Shown here: positions 44,549-52,867 of the stretch, one piece after another
Layout: every line of letters begins with the position of its first letter
Position numbering within the stretch: the stretch's first letter is position 1
NCBI GenBank assembly: GCA_002716355.1
Contig: PBAU01000003.1
Location: 186,001-250,000, forward strand
Direction of reading: 5' to 3'
Length of the DNA: 64,000 nucleotides
Origin: a bacterium
Lineage (GTDB): Bacteria; UBP7; UBA6624
Program-made: the position numbers and the translations under genes
The notes under the pieces: model-generated
The model's database searches: none
What the model was told of the DNA's origin: nothing
Seen by the model: only the letters and a program-made list of their open reading frames with translations

Positions 44549-44573
44549 AATCTAATAGTATAATTATCTCCTT
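44549..44573. promoter_or_regulatory. 25-bp bidirectional promoter, both transcripts probably leaderless
   Basis: The whole gap between rsmD (minus) and rpmB (plus) is 25 bases. AGTATAAT at 44557-44564 contains TATAAT reading right (44559-44564) and TATACT reading left (44562-44557). The distance from the box to the rpmB ATG is nine bases, and to the rsmD ATG eight bases, so both starts would fall at or near the 5' end of their mRNA. No plus-strand Shine-Dalgarno precedes rpmB. No clear -35 boxes were found. Confidence 0.5.
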
Positions 44574-44792
44574 ATGTCAAGAAAAGATCAAATAACCGGA
44601 AAACAAGGTAAAAGTGGGAATATCGTAAGTCACTCACACAGAAAGTCTAAAAGAAGATTTTCAATAAACTTAATTAAAAAAAGAGTTTGGGATGAAGAAA
44701 AGGGGCATTACGTCATATTAAGAGTTTCAAATAAAACACTTAGAACAATTAAGAAAAAAGGCCTTTCTTCAACAGTAAAAGATAATAGTTAG
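44574..44792 (+). CDS. rpmB: 50S ribosomal protein L28
   Basis: 72 aa. It shows ITGKQGKSGNIVSHSHRKSK and RRFSINLIKKRVWDEEKGHY, then LRVSNKTLRTIKKKGL, the L28 pattern (G-x-x-V-S-H-S-x-x-K-x-x-R-R-F). No zinc cysteines are present. It opens a plus-strand operon with a SurA-like gene, miaB and a TolC-family gene. Confidence 0.96.
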   Translation: MSRKDQITGKQGKSGNIVSHSHRKSKRRFSINLIKKRVWDEEKGHYVILRVSNKTLRTIKKKGLSSTVKDNS

Positions 44793-44801
44793 ATAACCTT
44801 T

Positions 44802-46331
44802 ATGGGCAAAAAATTCAAACATATTGAAAAGAAAATTACCCTGGTGGGAACAATAAGAAAGTACTCAAGACCTTTCTTTATAACAACAGGTTTAATTTTT
44901 ATAGTTTCTATTTTTTGGAATTACGGTACAACATTTACAAAATCAACAAAAATCAGTGACGAGGCACTTCAGCAACAATTAGAAATTGCTCCATCGGTGG
45001 TTGACGGAGAGGCTGTTGATGAAAATTCAGTAAGCCGTCTTGTTGGTGCAAAAGTTCAACAATGGAGAATGCAAAATCCGTCTTCTGCTCCTGGCATCAT
45101 GGATATGATTCAATTTAGGGTAGAAAGCATTGATGAGATAATCGAAAGAAAAGTTCTTTTGAATGAGGCAAAAATCCAAAAAATAAAAATTAAAGATAGC
45201 TCTATCTCCGAAAGGAAAGAGAGAGACCTAGAAAGTTTTTTCATAGAGAAAGATCAAGAAGGTAATTTTTTCGAAAAATTCAAAAATAGAAAAGAGGCAA
45301 AAAAAGCATTTTTCAACAGAATTTCATCATTAGGGATGTCTGAAACCGATTACTTAAACTTAATCAAAGAAGATTTAATGATTGAAGAGATTGAAGTTTC
45401 AATATCTATGACAGCACAATCTGAATCAGAAACATACAAAAAAGATGCTGAAAGCATGATTCAAAACATGCTAGATGAAGGAAAAGATCTTACTGAAATA
45501 TCTCTTGAGCTAAACGGAAGGCTAGGAATAAGGACAATAGCAAGCAGATGGCTAACAAGATCTGAAGCAGATTCCTTAATGATTCCTTTTGAGGAATTGA
45601 ACCAAGAAAAAATAGCAAAATATCAATCAGGCAATGAAACAATTTTCTCCAAAGGCCTTGAATACAGGGAAGCTTCTGGTAAAGACTATGAAGATTTTGT
45701 TAAATCAAAAAAAGATCAAAAAAATAAAGAAGTCAACCTTGAGCAAATTGCCGTGGAAGCAGATTACTCAAAAGATTATGAAGCAGTTCGTATCCAAAGC
45801 ATACAAGTTTCAGCACCACTAAATGAATTTTACAGCGATATAAAAAACAAAATAACCTTGTCTCATGACATCATCATCAATGACAAAATTTATTCAATCT
45901 ACAAAGACCTTTTGCTTGGTGATTATGACTCATCTGGAGCCAAAAGCTTAGAAAGCTCAAAAGAAGAAAATGCTAGGAATGAGTATCTTGCATTATGCGC
46001 ATGGAGCTTTTTGCTAAAAAGCAAAATGTCAGAAACAGAAACAGATCAAGCTTCTTTGACTCAATCCCAATTATGCTCAACAAATCTTTTAGAGCTAGCC
46101 CCTTTTGACCCATACAACATCTTACTAGCAGCAAGAATAGAGCTCGAAGTCGGAAATCAAGAAAAAGCAATTAGCCTAATTGCAGAAGCTAAAGACTTTC
46201 GTGGGCAAAATTTAAACATATCCTTCCAGATATCCTCACTCTTTAGGGAGGCTGGAAATGAGGAAATGGCTCTTGCAGAAGATGAAGAAAGAAATAAAAT
46301 AATAGGAAACCTAAACAATAAATTATTTTGA
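44802..46331 (+). CDS. membrane-anchored SurA/PpiD N-domain-like protein with helical C-terminus
   Basis: 509 aa. One transmembrane helix (FFITTGLIFIVSIFWNYG, about residues 25-42) is followed by a periplasmic part. SVVDGEAVDENSVSRLVGAK and ESIDEIIERKVLLNEAKIQK resemble the SurA N-terminal chaperone domain, with the 'G-x-x-V/I' start and the 'L-I-x-x-x-L-L' helix. A canonical parvulin isomerase domain (H-I-L/ G-G-D-L-G-x motifs) was not seen. The C-terminal 130 residues look like TPR-type helical repeats (AFDPYNILLAARIELEVGNQ-like region). It probably helps outer-membrane protein folding; this is inferred. Overlaps miaB by four bases. Confidence 0.6.
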   Translation: MGKKFKHIEKKITLVGTIRKYSRPFFITTGLIFIVSIFWNYGTTFTKSTKISDEALQQQLEIAPSVVDGEAVDENSVSRLVGAKVQQWRMQNPSSAPGIMDMIQFRVESIDEIIERKVLLNEAKIQKIKIKDSSISERKERDLESFFIEKDQEGNFFEKFKNRKEAKKAFFNRISSLGMSETDYLNLIKEDLMIEEIEVSISMTAQSESETYKKDAESMIQNMLDEGKDLTEISLELNGRLGIRTIASRWLTRSEADSLMIPFEELNQEKIAKYQSGNETIFSKGLEYREASGKDYEDFVKSKKDQKNKEVNLEQIAVEADYSKDYEAVRIQSIQVSAPLNEFYSDIKNKITLSHDIIINDKIYSIYKDLLLGDYDSSGAKSLESSKEENARNEYLALCAWSFLLKSKMSETETDQASLTQSQLCSTNLLELAPFDPYNILLAARIELEVGNQEKAISLIAEAKDFRGQNLNISFQISSLFREAGNEEMALAEDEERNKIIGNLNNKLF

Positions 46332-47611
46332 ATAAAAAATATCACATACGAACTTTTGGATGCCAGATGAATACAGCCGATTCAGATTCAATTGCAGGAA
46401 TGCTTGATGATTTTGGATTTGAAAAATCAACAGAAGAAAAAGCAGATATAGTTCTTTATAACACCTGTGCTGTCAGAGAGAAAGCTGAACAAAGAATGAG
46501 GTCTGAACTTGGTAGCGTAAGGATACGAAAAGAAAGCAATCCTGAAGTAAAAATAGGAATACTTGGCTGCGCTGCGGAAAGCTTAAAAGAAAAATTAGAA
46601 AAAGAAGAATGGATTGACATTGTGCAAGATGGGAAAAATCTTGAGAAAATGAAAGAAGCAGTAATGAAAATTCTTCCAGACGAATACGAAACCACTCAGG
46701 ATTCTTTTGGCTTACATAGAAGTGGTGAGAATTCAGGAATGATACCTGTAATCAGAGGATGCTCTTATATGTGCTCCTACTGTATTGTTCCAAGAACAAG
46801 AGGCCTGCAAAGATCAATACCTTTAAAAGAAATACTAAAAGATGTCGAGCTATCTATTGAAAAAGGTTCAAAAGAAATATACCTACTAGGTCAAAATTTT
46901 CTTTCCTATGGCAGAGACCTTTCAAAAAAAACATCTCCAGAAGAAATGATATCTACCGTGCATGATTCATTTCCTGAGCTTAAAAGAATAAGGTTCCTAA
47001 CAAGCCATCCTCACGACTTAACAAAAAACTTTCTGCAAACAATGAATTCCCTTCCGCGTGTTGCAAGATATCTCCATTTGCCATTTCAATCTGGAAGCGA
47101 TACTGTTCTAAAGGCAATGAGGAGAATAACCACAAGGCAAACTGTTATTGAAAAATCACAATGGGTAAGAGAGATCTGGAAAGATGCGACTCTTTCCACT
47201 GATATCATTGTTGGCTTTCCGACCGAAACAGAAAAAAACCACAAAGAAACAATTTCCCTGCTTGAAGAGGTTCAGTATGATTTTGCATACTCTTTCCTAT
47301 ATTCACCGAGACCTCAAACTAAAGCATTCCCTCTAGGGGATCCAATACCTCATAAAGAAAAAGTTAAAAGGCTTTCCGAGGTAACAAAAGTTTTAAATTC
47401 AATCTGGTTTGAAAAAAATAAAAAATACCTAGGAAAAACAGTTGAAGTTTTAGTGGAAAACAAAGAAGGCAAAAGCGAAAATAGATGGACAGGCAGATCG
47501 GAAGGCTTCCATCTTGTTCATTTTGATTCAAACACAAATCCAATAGGCAAATATGTTAAAGTAAAAATCACAAAAACAGGATCAACGTTCCTTGGAGGAG
47601 AGCTTGTTTAA
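46328..47611 (+). CDS. miaB: tRNA-2-methylthio-N6-dimethylallyladenosine synthase
   Basis: 427 aa, TTG start in a TTGA overlap. The UPF0004 domain begins YHIRTFGCQMNTADSDSIAG, followed by YNTCAVREKAEQR and GILGCAAE (three Cys for the auxiliary [4Fe-4S] cluster). The radical SAM triad is GCSYMCSYCIVPRTRG (C-x3-C-x2-C). A TRAM domain closes the protein (KTVEVLVENKEGKSENRWTG). The 'GCQMN' and 'NTCAVRE' motifs favour MiaB over MtaB or RimO. Confidence 0.95.
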   Translation: MNKKYHIRTFGCQMNTADSDSIAGMLDDFGFEKSTEEKADIVLYNTCAVREKAEQRMRSELGSVRIRKESNPEVKIGILGCAAESLKEKLEKEEWIDIVQDGKNLEKMKEAVMKILPDEYETTQDSFGLHRSGENSGMIPVIRGCSYMCSYCIVPRTRGLQRSIPLKEILKDVELSIEKGSKEIYLLGQNFLSYGRDLSKKTSPEEMISTVHDSFPELKRIRFLTSHPHDLTKNFLQTMNSLPRVARYLHLPFQSGSDTVLKAMRRITTRQTVIEKSQWVREIWKDATLSTDIIVGFPTETEKNHKETISLLEEVQYDFAYSFLYSPRPQTKAFPLGDPIPHKEKVKRLSEVTKVLNSIWFEKNKKYLGKTVEVLVENKEGKSENRWTGRSEGFHLVHFDSNTNPIGKYVKVKITKTGSTFLGGELV

Positions 47612-48938
47612 ATTTTTTATTCTTTTGTTGCTGCCAATGCAGTTACAAGAGGCTCTTCAGTTACACCCTTCCGTTATCACTGCAAAAAAAAATGTTGAAT
47701 TATCAGAATTGAATTTTGCACAATCTGAATATCAAACATTTTCACCTCTTTTATCAACAAGTGGGTCTCACAGCAACAATGAAAGCAGTGTAAATTTTGA
47801 TACAAGTGAATCAAGCAGCCTTAATGCTTCAATTTCATGGCTCACAAGAAGAGGTTATTCGCTCAGTTTTTCATTGCGCAATAATGAATCTGTCTATGAT
47901 AGTTCAATAGGTGGAATAACTGACAACTATTCACTTTCTTCAGGTTTCTCGCTTAGCTATCCTCTTTTTTCTGAAAAAAGAAAATTAAGATTAAGCAATA
48001 CAGACATATCAGCATTCAACACTCTGAAAACTCATATAGACTACCAAGCGACCCTAAACCAATCAGCATATGATGTAATTTCAAGATTTTGGGATTGCTT
48101 GATTCTTGAAGAAAACTTAGCTCTGACAAGGCTTTCATTAAAAGAAAGCCAGCAACAACAATCTCAAATAGAAGCAAGAATAAACACTGGCACACTTGCT
48201 GAAAGTGAAATCTACAGTTACATAAACAGAACACTCCAGCAAGAAGCTTCAGTAATTGATGCAGAAATAAGATTACAAGAATGCAATGAACAAGCAAACC
48301 TTCTTTTTGGGAGGGAGGTTCCTAAAGAATGGTTTGAACTAGTGAAATCAATTGATTTTCAAGAAGACATTTCATATCCTGAAAAGGCATACAAAACAAC
48401 GGATGTTGAGAAAAGTGAAATCGATCTGAAAGTTGGAAAAATCAATCTAGAAAATTCATATTCTCAGGATATGGCTGATTTTGATCTCTCGTTAAGTTAT
48501 GGCTTGAATGCTAATTCAACAACCCAAACAAGCTTTAGCGATCTGGAGAACCCAAACTGGAATATTGGATTGACATGGTCAAAAAGATTAGGGAACAAAA
48601 ACTACAACCAAAAAGAATCAGAGATAAATTTCGAGAACCTCAATCTCTTTCTGGAGAGAACAATGGACAATGCACTTCTTACAGAAAGAAGCCTAGTTAA
48701 CCAAATCATCTCTATAGAAAAACTTGTTACAGCTTCTGAATCAGGAGTAAAAGCTGCAGAAAAAGCTTACGAAGGAACTAAAGCAAGATGGGAAGTTGGA
48801 CTAACAACAAACCTTGAACTTTTCACTTTAGAAAATTCATTAATGTCTGCAAGGATGTCCTTGCTTACAACAAAAAAGAATCTCTTATTAGCAAAAGCAA
48901 ATCTTGCAAGATTTAGAGGAAATATTGTTTCAAAATGA
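47604..48938 (+). CDS. TolC-family outer-membrane efflux protein
   Basis: 444 aa from a TTG at 47604, which has GGAGGA five bases upstream inside miaB. A short signal peptide (FKFFILLLLPMQL) leads into LQEALQLHPSVITAKKNVEL, the usual TolC/OEP opening. Two similar halves of long coiled-coil helices (RLSLKESQQQQSQIEARINT, AEKAYEGTKARWEVGLTTNL) alternate with amphipathic strands. VGLTTNLELFTLENSLMSAR is the typical OEP 'G-x-x-x-x-x-D/E-L-L' repeat. No inner-membrane pump or adaptor gene adjoins it, so its cargo is unknown. Confidence 0.88.
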   Translation: MFKFFILLLLPMQLQEALQLHPSVITAKKNVELSELNFAQSEYQTFSPLLSTSGSHSNNESSVNFDTSESSSLNASISWLTRRGYSLSFSLRNNESVYDSSIGGITDNYSLSSGFSLSYPLFSEKRKLRLSNTDISAFNTLKTHIDYQATLNQSAYDVISRFWDCLILEENLALTRLSLKESQQQQSQIEARINTGTLAESEIYSYINRTLQQEASVIDAEIRLQECNEQANLLFGREVPKEWFELVKSIDFQEDISYPEKAYKTTDVEKSEIDLKVGKINLENSYSQDMADFDLSLSYGLNANSTTQTSFSDLENPNWNIGLTWSKRLGNKNYNQKESEINFENLNLFLERTMDNALLTERSLVNQIISIEKLVTASESGVKAAEKAYEGTKARWEVGLTTNLELFTLENSLMSARMSLLTTKKNLLLAKANLARFRGNIVSK

Positions 48939-48977
48939 AGGAAGGAGAAGAAGGGTAGAAATAAATCGTCAAACTTG

Positions 48978-49262
48978 TCACCAAGTGCTGGCTGGCAAAT
49001 TTTTCTCGCCATAAATCCATCTCCCTCTCACAAGAATTTCAGAGATATAAGAATTAGAAACCCTGGTTGCGTCAATCAAAAAAACATGCCTGTTTCCAGA
49101 AACATCTTTTTCAAAACGTTTTGTGAAATTGTTTAAATCCTTGAGTTCAATCCATTGATCTGAAAAAAGGATTACAGACAAGAGCGAATCATTTTCCTCC
49201 AAAAGATAAGCTGCTTCAACACAAGACCCATCAAGGATTTCTTTCGCAATTTTTTCAATCAT
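48978..49262 (-). CDS. small protein of unknown function downstream of mgtE
   Basis: 94 aa. Not recognised. It begins IEKIAKEILDGSCVEAAYLL and ends YISEILVRGRWIYGEKN. The alternation of an N-terminal helix, strand (SLLSVILFSDQW), helix and a terminal 'E-I-L-x-x-G-x-x-I/L-Y' is reminiscent of MNT-type minimal nucleotidyltransferases, but the G-S-x10-D-x-D catalytic motif is absent. Its ATG overlaps the mgtE stop by four bases, so it is cotranslated with the magnesium transporter. Confidence 0.6.
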   Translation of the reverse strand: MIEKIAKEILDGSCVEAAYLLEENDSLLSVILFSDQWIELKDLNNFTKRFEKDVSGNRHVFLIDATRVSNSYISEILVRGRWIYGEKNLPASTW

Positions 49263-50611
49263 AACAATCCAATAATCAACGATGTATAAATGGTTACTCC
49301 GGTTATATCACAAATAGTTGAAATTAATGGTGCGCTCGCAATAGCAGGGTCAATTCTCCTCAAAGACATCAATAATGGTGTCCCTGTCCCAACTATACTG
49401 CCAGTCATTATTGCAGCTACAAGGCTTAAGCCGACCACCTTAAGCTGATTGAGCTCAAGAGACTGATTTGAAAAAAAATAAGAGATAGTGAAGACAAAGA
49501 AAGCACAGCACAAAGCCATAGCAAAGCCAACTTTTAACTGCTTTAAAACAAACCTCCATGGCTTTTCGGCTGAAAGCCTATTTGTGGCAAGAGCTCGAAC
49601 AACTATTACCGAAGACTGATTTCCAATTGCACCTCCCAAAGCCATTATCAATGGCAAAAACGCAATAAGCAAAACAAAATTCTCAATCGAATGACCTTTC
49701 GTCTCTAAAATTCTTCCTGTTAAGAAACTTCCGACCAGAGTCAAAAAAAGCCATGACATCCTTCTTAAAGCAATCCTCCAAGTTGTTTGGTTCACAGTCA
49801 GCTCCTCCTCGGAGAGACCAGCTAGCAAAAACACATCTTCAGTTGCTTCCTCTTGAACCATGTCAACAATATCATCTGGACTCAAAGCACCACAAAGTGT
49901 CCCTTCTTCATCGGTTACAGGAACCATCAAAAGACCATACTGTTCAAATACCTTAATCGCCTCTTCTTTATCTGAAGAAATTGAAACTGAAACAATTTCG
50001 TCTATAAAAACATCAGAAATAGGAAGACTTTCATCTGAATCACTAAGTTTTTTGAGGGTTGCGAAGCCTAAAAGCTTCCTATCGTCATCTACAACATAAA
50101 CAATATTTGAAAAATCATCATCAAAGCCAACAAGCTTTTCCAATGCATCTTTCACATTATCTTTTATATTTACAAACGCTGGCAAAACATCCATCCTTCC
50201 AGCTGCAGTATCTTCATCAAAATTCAAAAGATCACTTATTAAATGATTCTGCTTTTTAAGTTTTGAGGTTATCTCTTCCTTTGTAACATCCGGAAGAAAT
50301 CGGATAACAGCAGTTGCTATATCAGCTGGTAATTTGCGTAAAATTTTCATAGAATGATCTGTTTTCAATCTTGAAATCTGCTGTGCCAAAACATCCTCAT
50401 CCACTTTTTCAAGTATCAACTGCGGTCTAGGAGTTTTTAAAATTAAATCAAATAGCTTCTGCCTATTTTCTTTTTCCAATAGCGGAAAAACACTAGCAAT
50501 TTCACCAGGATGATATTTGAGTATAAATCTTCTTTTTCTTTGAATGCTCTTGTAACCTAATATCTTTTCCAAAGCTGCTAAAAGAATTGAATTACGCAAT
50601 TTGCCAGACAT
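49259..50611 (-). CDS. mgtE: magnesium transporter MgtE
   Basis: 450 aa. An N-terminal superhelical domain (HPGEIASVFPLLEKENRQKL, LPADIATAVIRFLPDVTKEE) is followed by two CBS motifs (DALEKLVGFDDDFSNIVYVV, and VFEQYGLLMVPVTDEEG) and five membrane helices, starting at RRMSWLFLTLVGSFLTG. Conserved family pieces are FLPLIMALGGAIGNQSSVIV and the terminal RIDPAIASAPLISTICDITG. The CBS part senses Mg2+ and gates the channel. GGAG stands about eight bases before the ATG. Confidence 0.95.
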   Translation of the reverse strand: MSGKLRNSILLAALEKILGYKSIQRKRRFILKYHPGEIASVFPLLEKENRQKLFDLILKTPRPQLILEKVDEDVLAQQISRLKTDHSMKILRKLPADIATAVIRFLPDVTKEEITSKLKKQNHLISDLLNFDEDTAAGRMDVLPAFVNIKDNVKDALEKLVGFDDDFSNIVYVVDDDRKLLGFATLKKLSDSDESLPISDVFIDEIVSVSISSDKEEAIKVFEQYGLLMVPVTDEEGTLCGALSPDDIVDMVQEEATEDVFLLAGLSEEELTVNQTTWRIALRRMSWLFLTLVGSFLTGRILETKGHSIENFVLLIAFLPLIMALGGAIGNQSSVIVVRALATNRLSAEKPWRFVLKQLKVGFAMALCCAFFVFTISYFFSNQSLELNQLKVVGLSLVAAIMTGSIVGTGTPLLMSLRRIDPAIASAPLISTICDITGVTIYTSLIIGLL

Positions 50612-50742
50612 GAATCAAGCTCCATTCAAATTGGCAAAAAAATAAAATTTTCCAGAAAACAATTTAATTTTGTACATTTTTATATGATTTTAGTTTTAAA
50701 AAAATACATTTACCCATTTTTAATACATAAAATGTAATCATT
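50612..50742. promoter_or_regulatory. divergent promoter region mgtE/exbB
   Basis: 131 bases, very AT-rich, no gene. For the plus strand TTTACC (50709-50714) and TGTAAT (50733-50738) or TAAAAT (50728-50733) are candidates. The exbB ATG at 50743 has no Shine-Dalgarno, so a leaderless or very short leader is possible. For mgtE no strong -10 was recognised. Low-confidence assignment. Confidence 0.3.
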
Positions 50743-51423
50743 ATGATTAATCCAATTTCTTTATTTTTAAATAATTTCTTAACATCAGGAGGTCTAGGTG
50801 GATCAATCATCCTTCTAGTAATAATCCTTCTTTCAGTCTACGGCCTTGCAATAGTTTTCGAAAGAAGAAAAACATTTGCAAAAATACCCAAAGGTGGCGG
50901 CAAAGATGTCGTAAGGCGAATAATTAGCGCTTTGGAGATAAATGATATAGCTGAAGCAAAGGTGCAAACATCCTCAAGAAAAGATGTTTATTCTAGAATG
51001 CTAAAAACTGTTCTTGAATCAAGGGAATGCAGCAAGGCCATATTTGAGGAAAACATTTCAAAAACATTTCTCAAAATTTCATCTGATCTTGAAAGAAACC
51101 TGGCAAGCCTTGCAACAATTGTTGAATTTTCACCACTTATAGGTCTGCTTGGAACAATTGTAGGTTTAATGAAGATTTTTGGGAGCATCTCTGAAGGTGG
51201 GTTAGGACACCATGAAGAACTTGCAGGAGGTATATCGACCGCCCTTATAACAACAGCCGCAGGTCTTATAGTTGCAATATTCTTTGGAATAATACTCAGA
51301 TCTTACAAATCAAAAATCGAAGACATTTCAATGAATATTGAAAATTGTGTTTCAGATGTGGTTTCACATCCGTCATTTTTTCAAAAAAAAACAAATGACG
51401 GAATGGAGAATTCAAATAATTGA
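50743..51423 (+). CDS. exbB: MotA/TolQ/ExbB proton-channel protein
   Basis: 226 aa. The first helix (SIILLVIILLSVYGLAIVFE, about residues 21-40) is followed by a cytoplasmic stretch (KTFAKIPKGGGKDVVRR) and two C-terminal helices: LATIVEFSPLIGLLGTIVGL, the ExbB/TolQ signature with P-x-x-G-L-x-G-T-V/I, and GGISTALITTAAGLIVAIFF. It makes the inner-membrane motor with ExbD that energises the TonB-like protein two genes on. ExbB rather than TolQ is preferred because of the downstream TonB-like gene. Confidence 0.9.
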   Translation: MINPISLFLNNFLTSGGLGGSIILLVIILLSVYGLAIVFERRKTFAKIPKGGGKDVVRRIISALEINDIAEAKVQTSSRKDVYSRMLKTVLESRECSKAIFEENISKTFLKISSDLERNLASLATIVEFSPLIGLLGTIVGLMKIFGSISEGGLGHHEELAGGISTALITTAAGLIVAIFFGIILRSYKSKIEDISMNIENCVSDVVSHPSFFQKKTNDGMENSNN

Positions 51424-51830
51424 AAACTAGATTCAAAAACAAATCTGAAAATACAGAGCTAAAAATAGCCTGGACCCCTTTGATTGATATGGTTTTTATA
51501 CTACTTCTTTTTTTCGCCGTCACAACAACATGGGCCTCAAAAGAAGCTGGAATGAATATGGAATTACCAAACGCTGGCTCAGGAACACAGCAAAACAATA
51601 GCCAGATAATCTATGTGGATGAATTAGGAAGAATATACATAAACAATCAAGATACACCCCTTTCAATTTCTGATTTTCTAAATGAGCTAAATCGTTTTGA
51701 GAAAGATCAACCATGGGAAATAAGAGCTAACAAAAATGTCCCTTATGAAAAAGTTATCATTGTGCTTGACAATTTAAGAAAAGAAAAATATATGAATGTA
51801 ATACTCGCAGTTGAACCTAACAGAAATTGA
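51420..51830 (+). CDS. exbD: ExbD/TolR-family biopolymer transport protein
   Basis: 136 aa, TTG start overlapping the exbB stop (TTGA). The single N-terminal helix carries IAWTPLIDMVFILLLFFAVT, with the essential membrane Asp in P-L-I-D-M-V-F. The periplasmic domain ends DQPWEIRANKNVPYEKVIIV and LDNLRKEKYMNVILAVEP, as in ExbD. It also overlaps the next gene by four bases. Confidence 0.92.
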   Translation: MKTRFKNKSENTELKIAWTPLIDMVFILLLFFAVTTTWASKEAGMNMELPNAGSGTQQNNSQIIYVDELGRIYINNQDTPLSISDFLNELNRFEKDQPWEIRANKNVPYEKVIIVLDNLRKEKYMNVILAVEPNRN

Positions 51831-52867
51831 AAAAACTAACTGAAATAGAAAAAAATATAATTCCAAAATCATTAAGGACACCTCTTAGGATTTCTATTTT
51901 CCTTCATGTTATATTGATTTCTTTTCTAGCTTTTATAAAATTTCCATTGCCTGAACCCCCTCCATTAATTTTGAAAATATCAGAAGAGCAAACAACAGAA
52001 AACGAAAAAGAAAAAGAAAATAACGAACCTGAGAAAGAACAAGAGGATTCACAAGGCCATGGTTCGAAAGAATTAAACACAGAAAGCAAAAAAGCAACAA
52101 ACAAAAAACCAACACAAGGCCAAATATACATAGTGAAATCTGGTGACAGTGTTGGAAAGATTGCTTCAGAGGCTGGAGTCAGCATTCAAGATATGAAAAA
52201 ATTCAACCCATGCGATCTTGGTAACAATCCATCACTGATAATTAAACCGGGAGATAGATTGATGATACCAGGAGCAGGAAGAAAAGAACCTGGGCCATGC
52301 AAAACAAAACAAGAAGAAAAAAACTCAAAAGAAATAACTGAAGAGGATCTTATAGAAACAATTTTAAAAACAACAGAAAACGCAGTTGAGGAGACAGTTG
52401 AGGAGACAGTTGAGGAGACAGTTGAGATAGACCCTTGCGCTGCTGATCAACCTTATGATGAAAGCTGCTGGCCATTAGACAAAGAAAGGCCAAAACCTCT
52501 TGTTACAAAATTAGCTGGATATGAGAATGTTGGCGGTTGGTTCAAGCAGCCAATAAAAGACAACAACGGTAAATTAATGGGGAGAGCTGAATTTGGAACC
52601 TCTTCATCACCATTAAATATTCCAAAAAATCTTACTGATGGTGATGGGCTTGCTAAAGGCACATCTGTAGTAATTGAAATGGAATTTTCAGAAAACGGAG
52701 AAGCCCAATCAGAACCAAAGATAATTTTGACAAGCGGATATGAATCACTCGACAAAAGAGCAATAGCCTGGATGAAGAAAACAACATTTAAAGACAGCTT
52801 CAATCGGCACCAAATGGAAAACGGTGGCATCCTGAGAATTCAATTCTATTTTCCAGGTGCCTCATGA
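51827..52867 (+). CDS. TonB-like energy transducer with a periplasmic LysM domain
   Basis: 346 aa, TTG start (TTGA overlap with exbD). Order: cytoplasmic N-terminus; one transmembrane helix (IFLHVILISFLAFIKFPL, about residues 29-46) followed by PLPEPPP; a Glu/Lys-rich linker (about 52-96); a LysM domain (about 99-149: YIVKSGDSVGKIASEAGVSI ... LIIKPGDRLMIP); a second acidic linker with VEET repeats (about 187-201); and a TonB C-terminal domain (about 260-345: FSENGEAQSEPKIILTSGYE, SLDKRAIAWMKKTTF). The usual Pro-Lys/Pro-Glu spacer is replaced by charged linkers and the LysM, which should hold it to peptidoglycan. Target receptors are not in the window. Confidence 0.8.
   Translation: MKKLTEIEKNIIPKSLRTPLRISIFLHVILISFLAFIKFPLPEPPPLILKISEEQTTENEKEKENNEPEKEQEDSQGHGSKELNTESKKATNKKPTQGQIYIVKSGDSVGKIASEAGVSIQDMKKFNPCDLGNNPSLIIKPGDRLMIPGAGRKEPGPCKTKQEEKNSKEITEEDLIETILKTTENAVEETVEETVEETVEIDPCAADQPYDESCWPLDKERPKPLVTKLAGYENVGGWFKQPIKDNNGKLMGRAEFGTSSSPLNIPKNLTDGDGLAKGTSVVIEMEFSENGEAQSEPKIILTSGYESLDKRAIAWMKKTTFKDSFNRHQMENGGILRIQFYFPGAS
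52385..52426 (+). repeat. 12-bp tandem repeat inside the LysM-TonB gene
   Basis: Three perfect copies of GTTGAGGAGACA (52385-52420) plus half a copy. It encodes V-E-E-T repeats in the linker between the LysM and TonB domains. A unit of 12 bases keeps the frame, so copy number can change linker length without breaking the protein. Confidence 0.9.

Noticed and set aside
48978-49262. Antitoxin or MNT nucleotidyltransferase
   Set aside because: The catalytic G-S and D-x-D residues are missing and no HEPN partner is adjacent; left as unknown.
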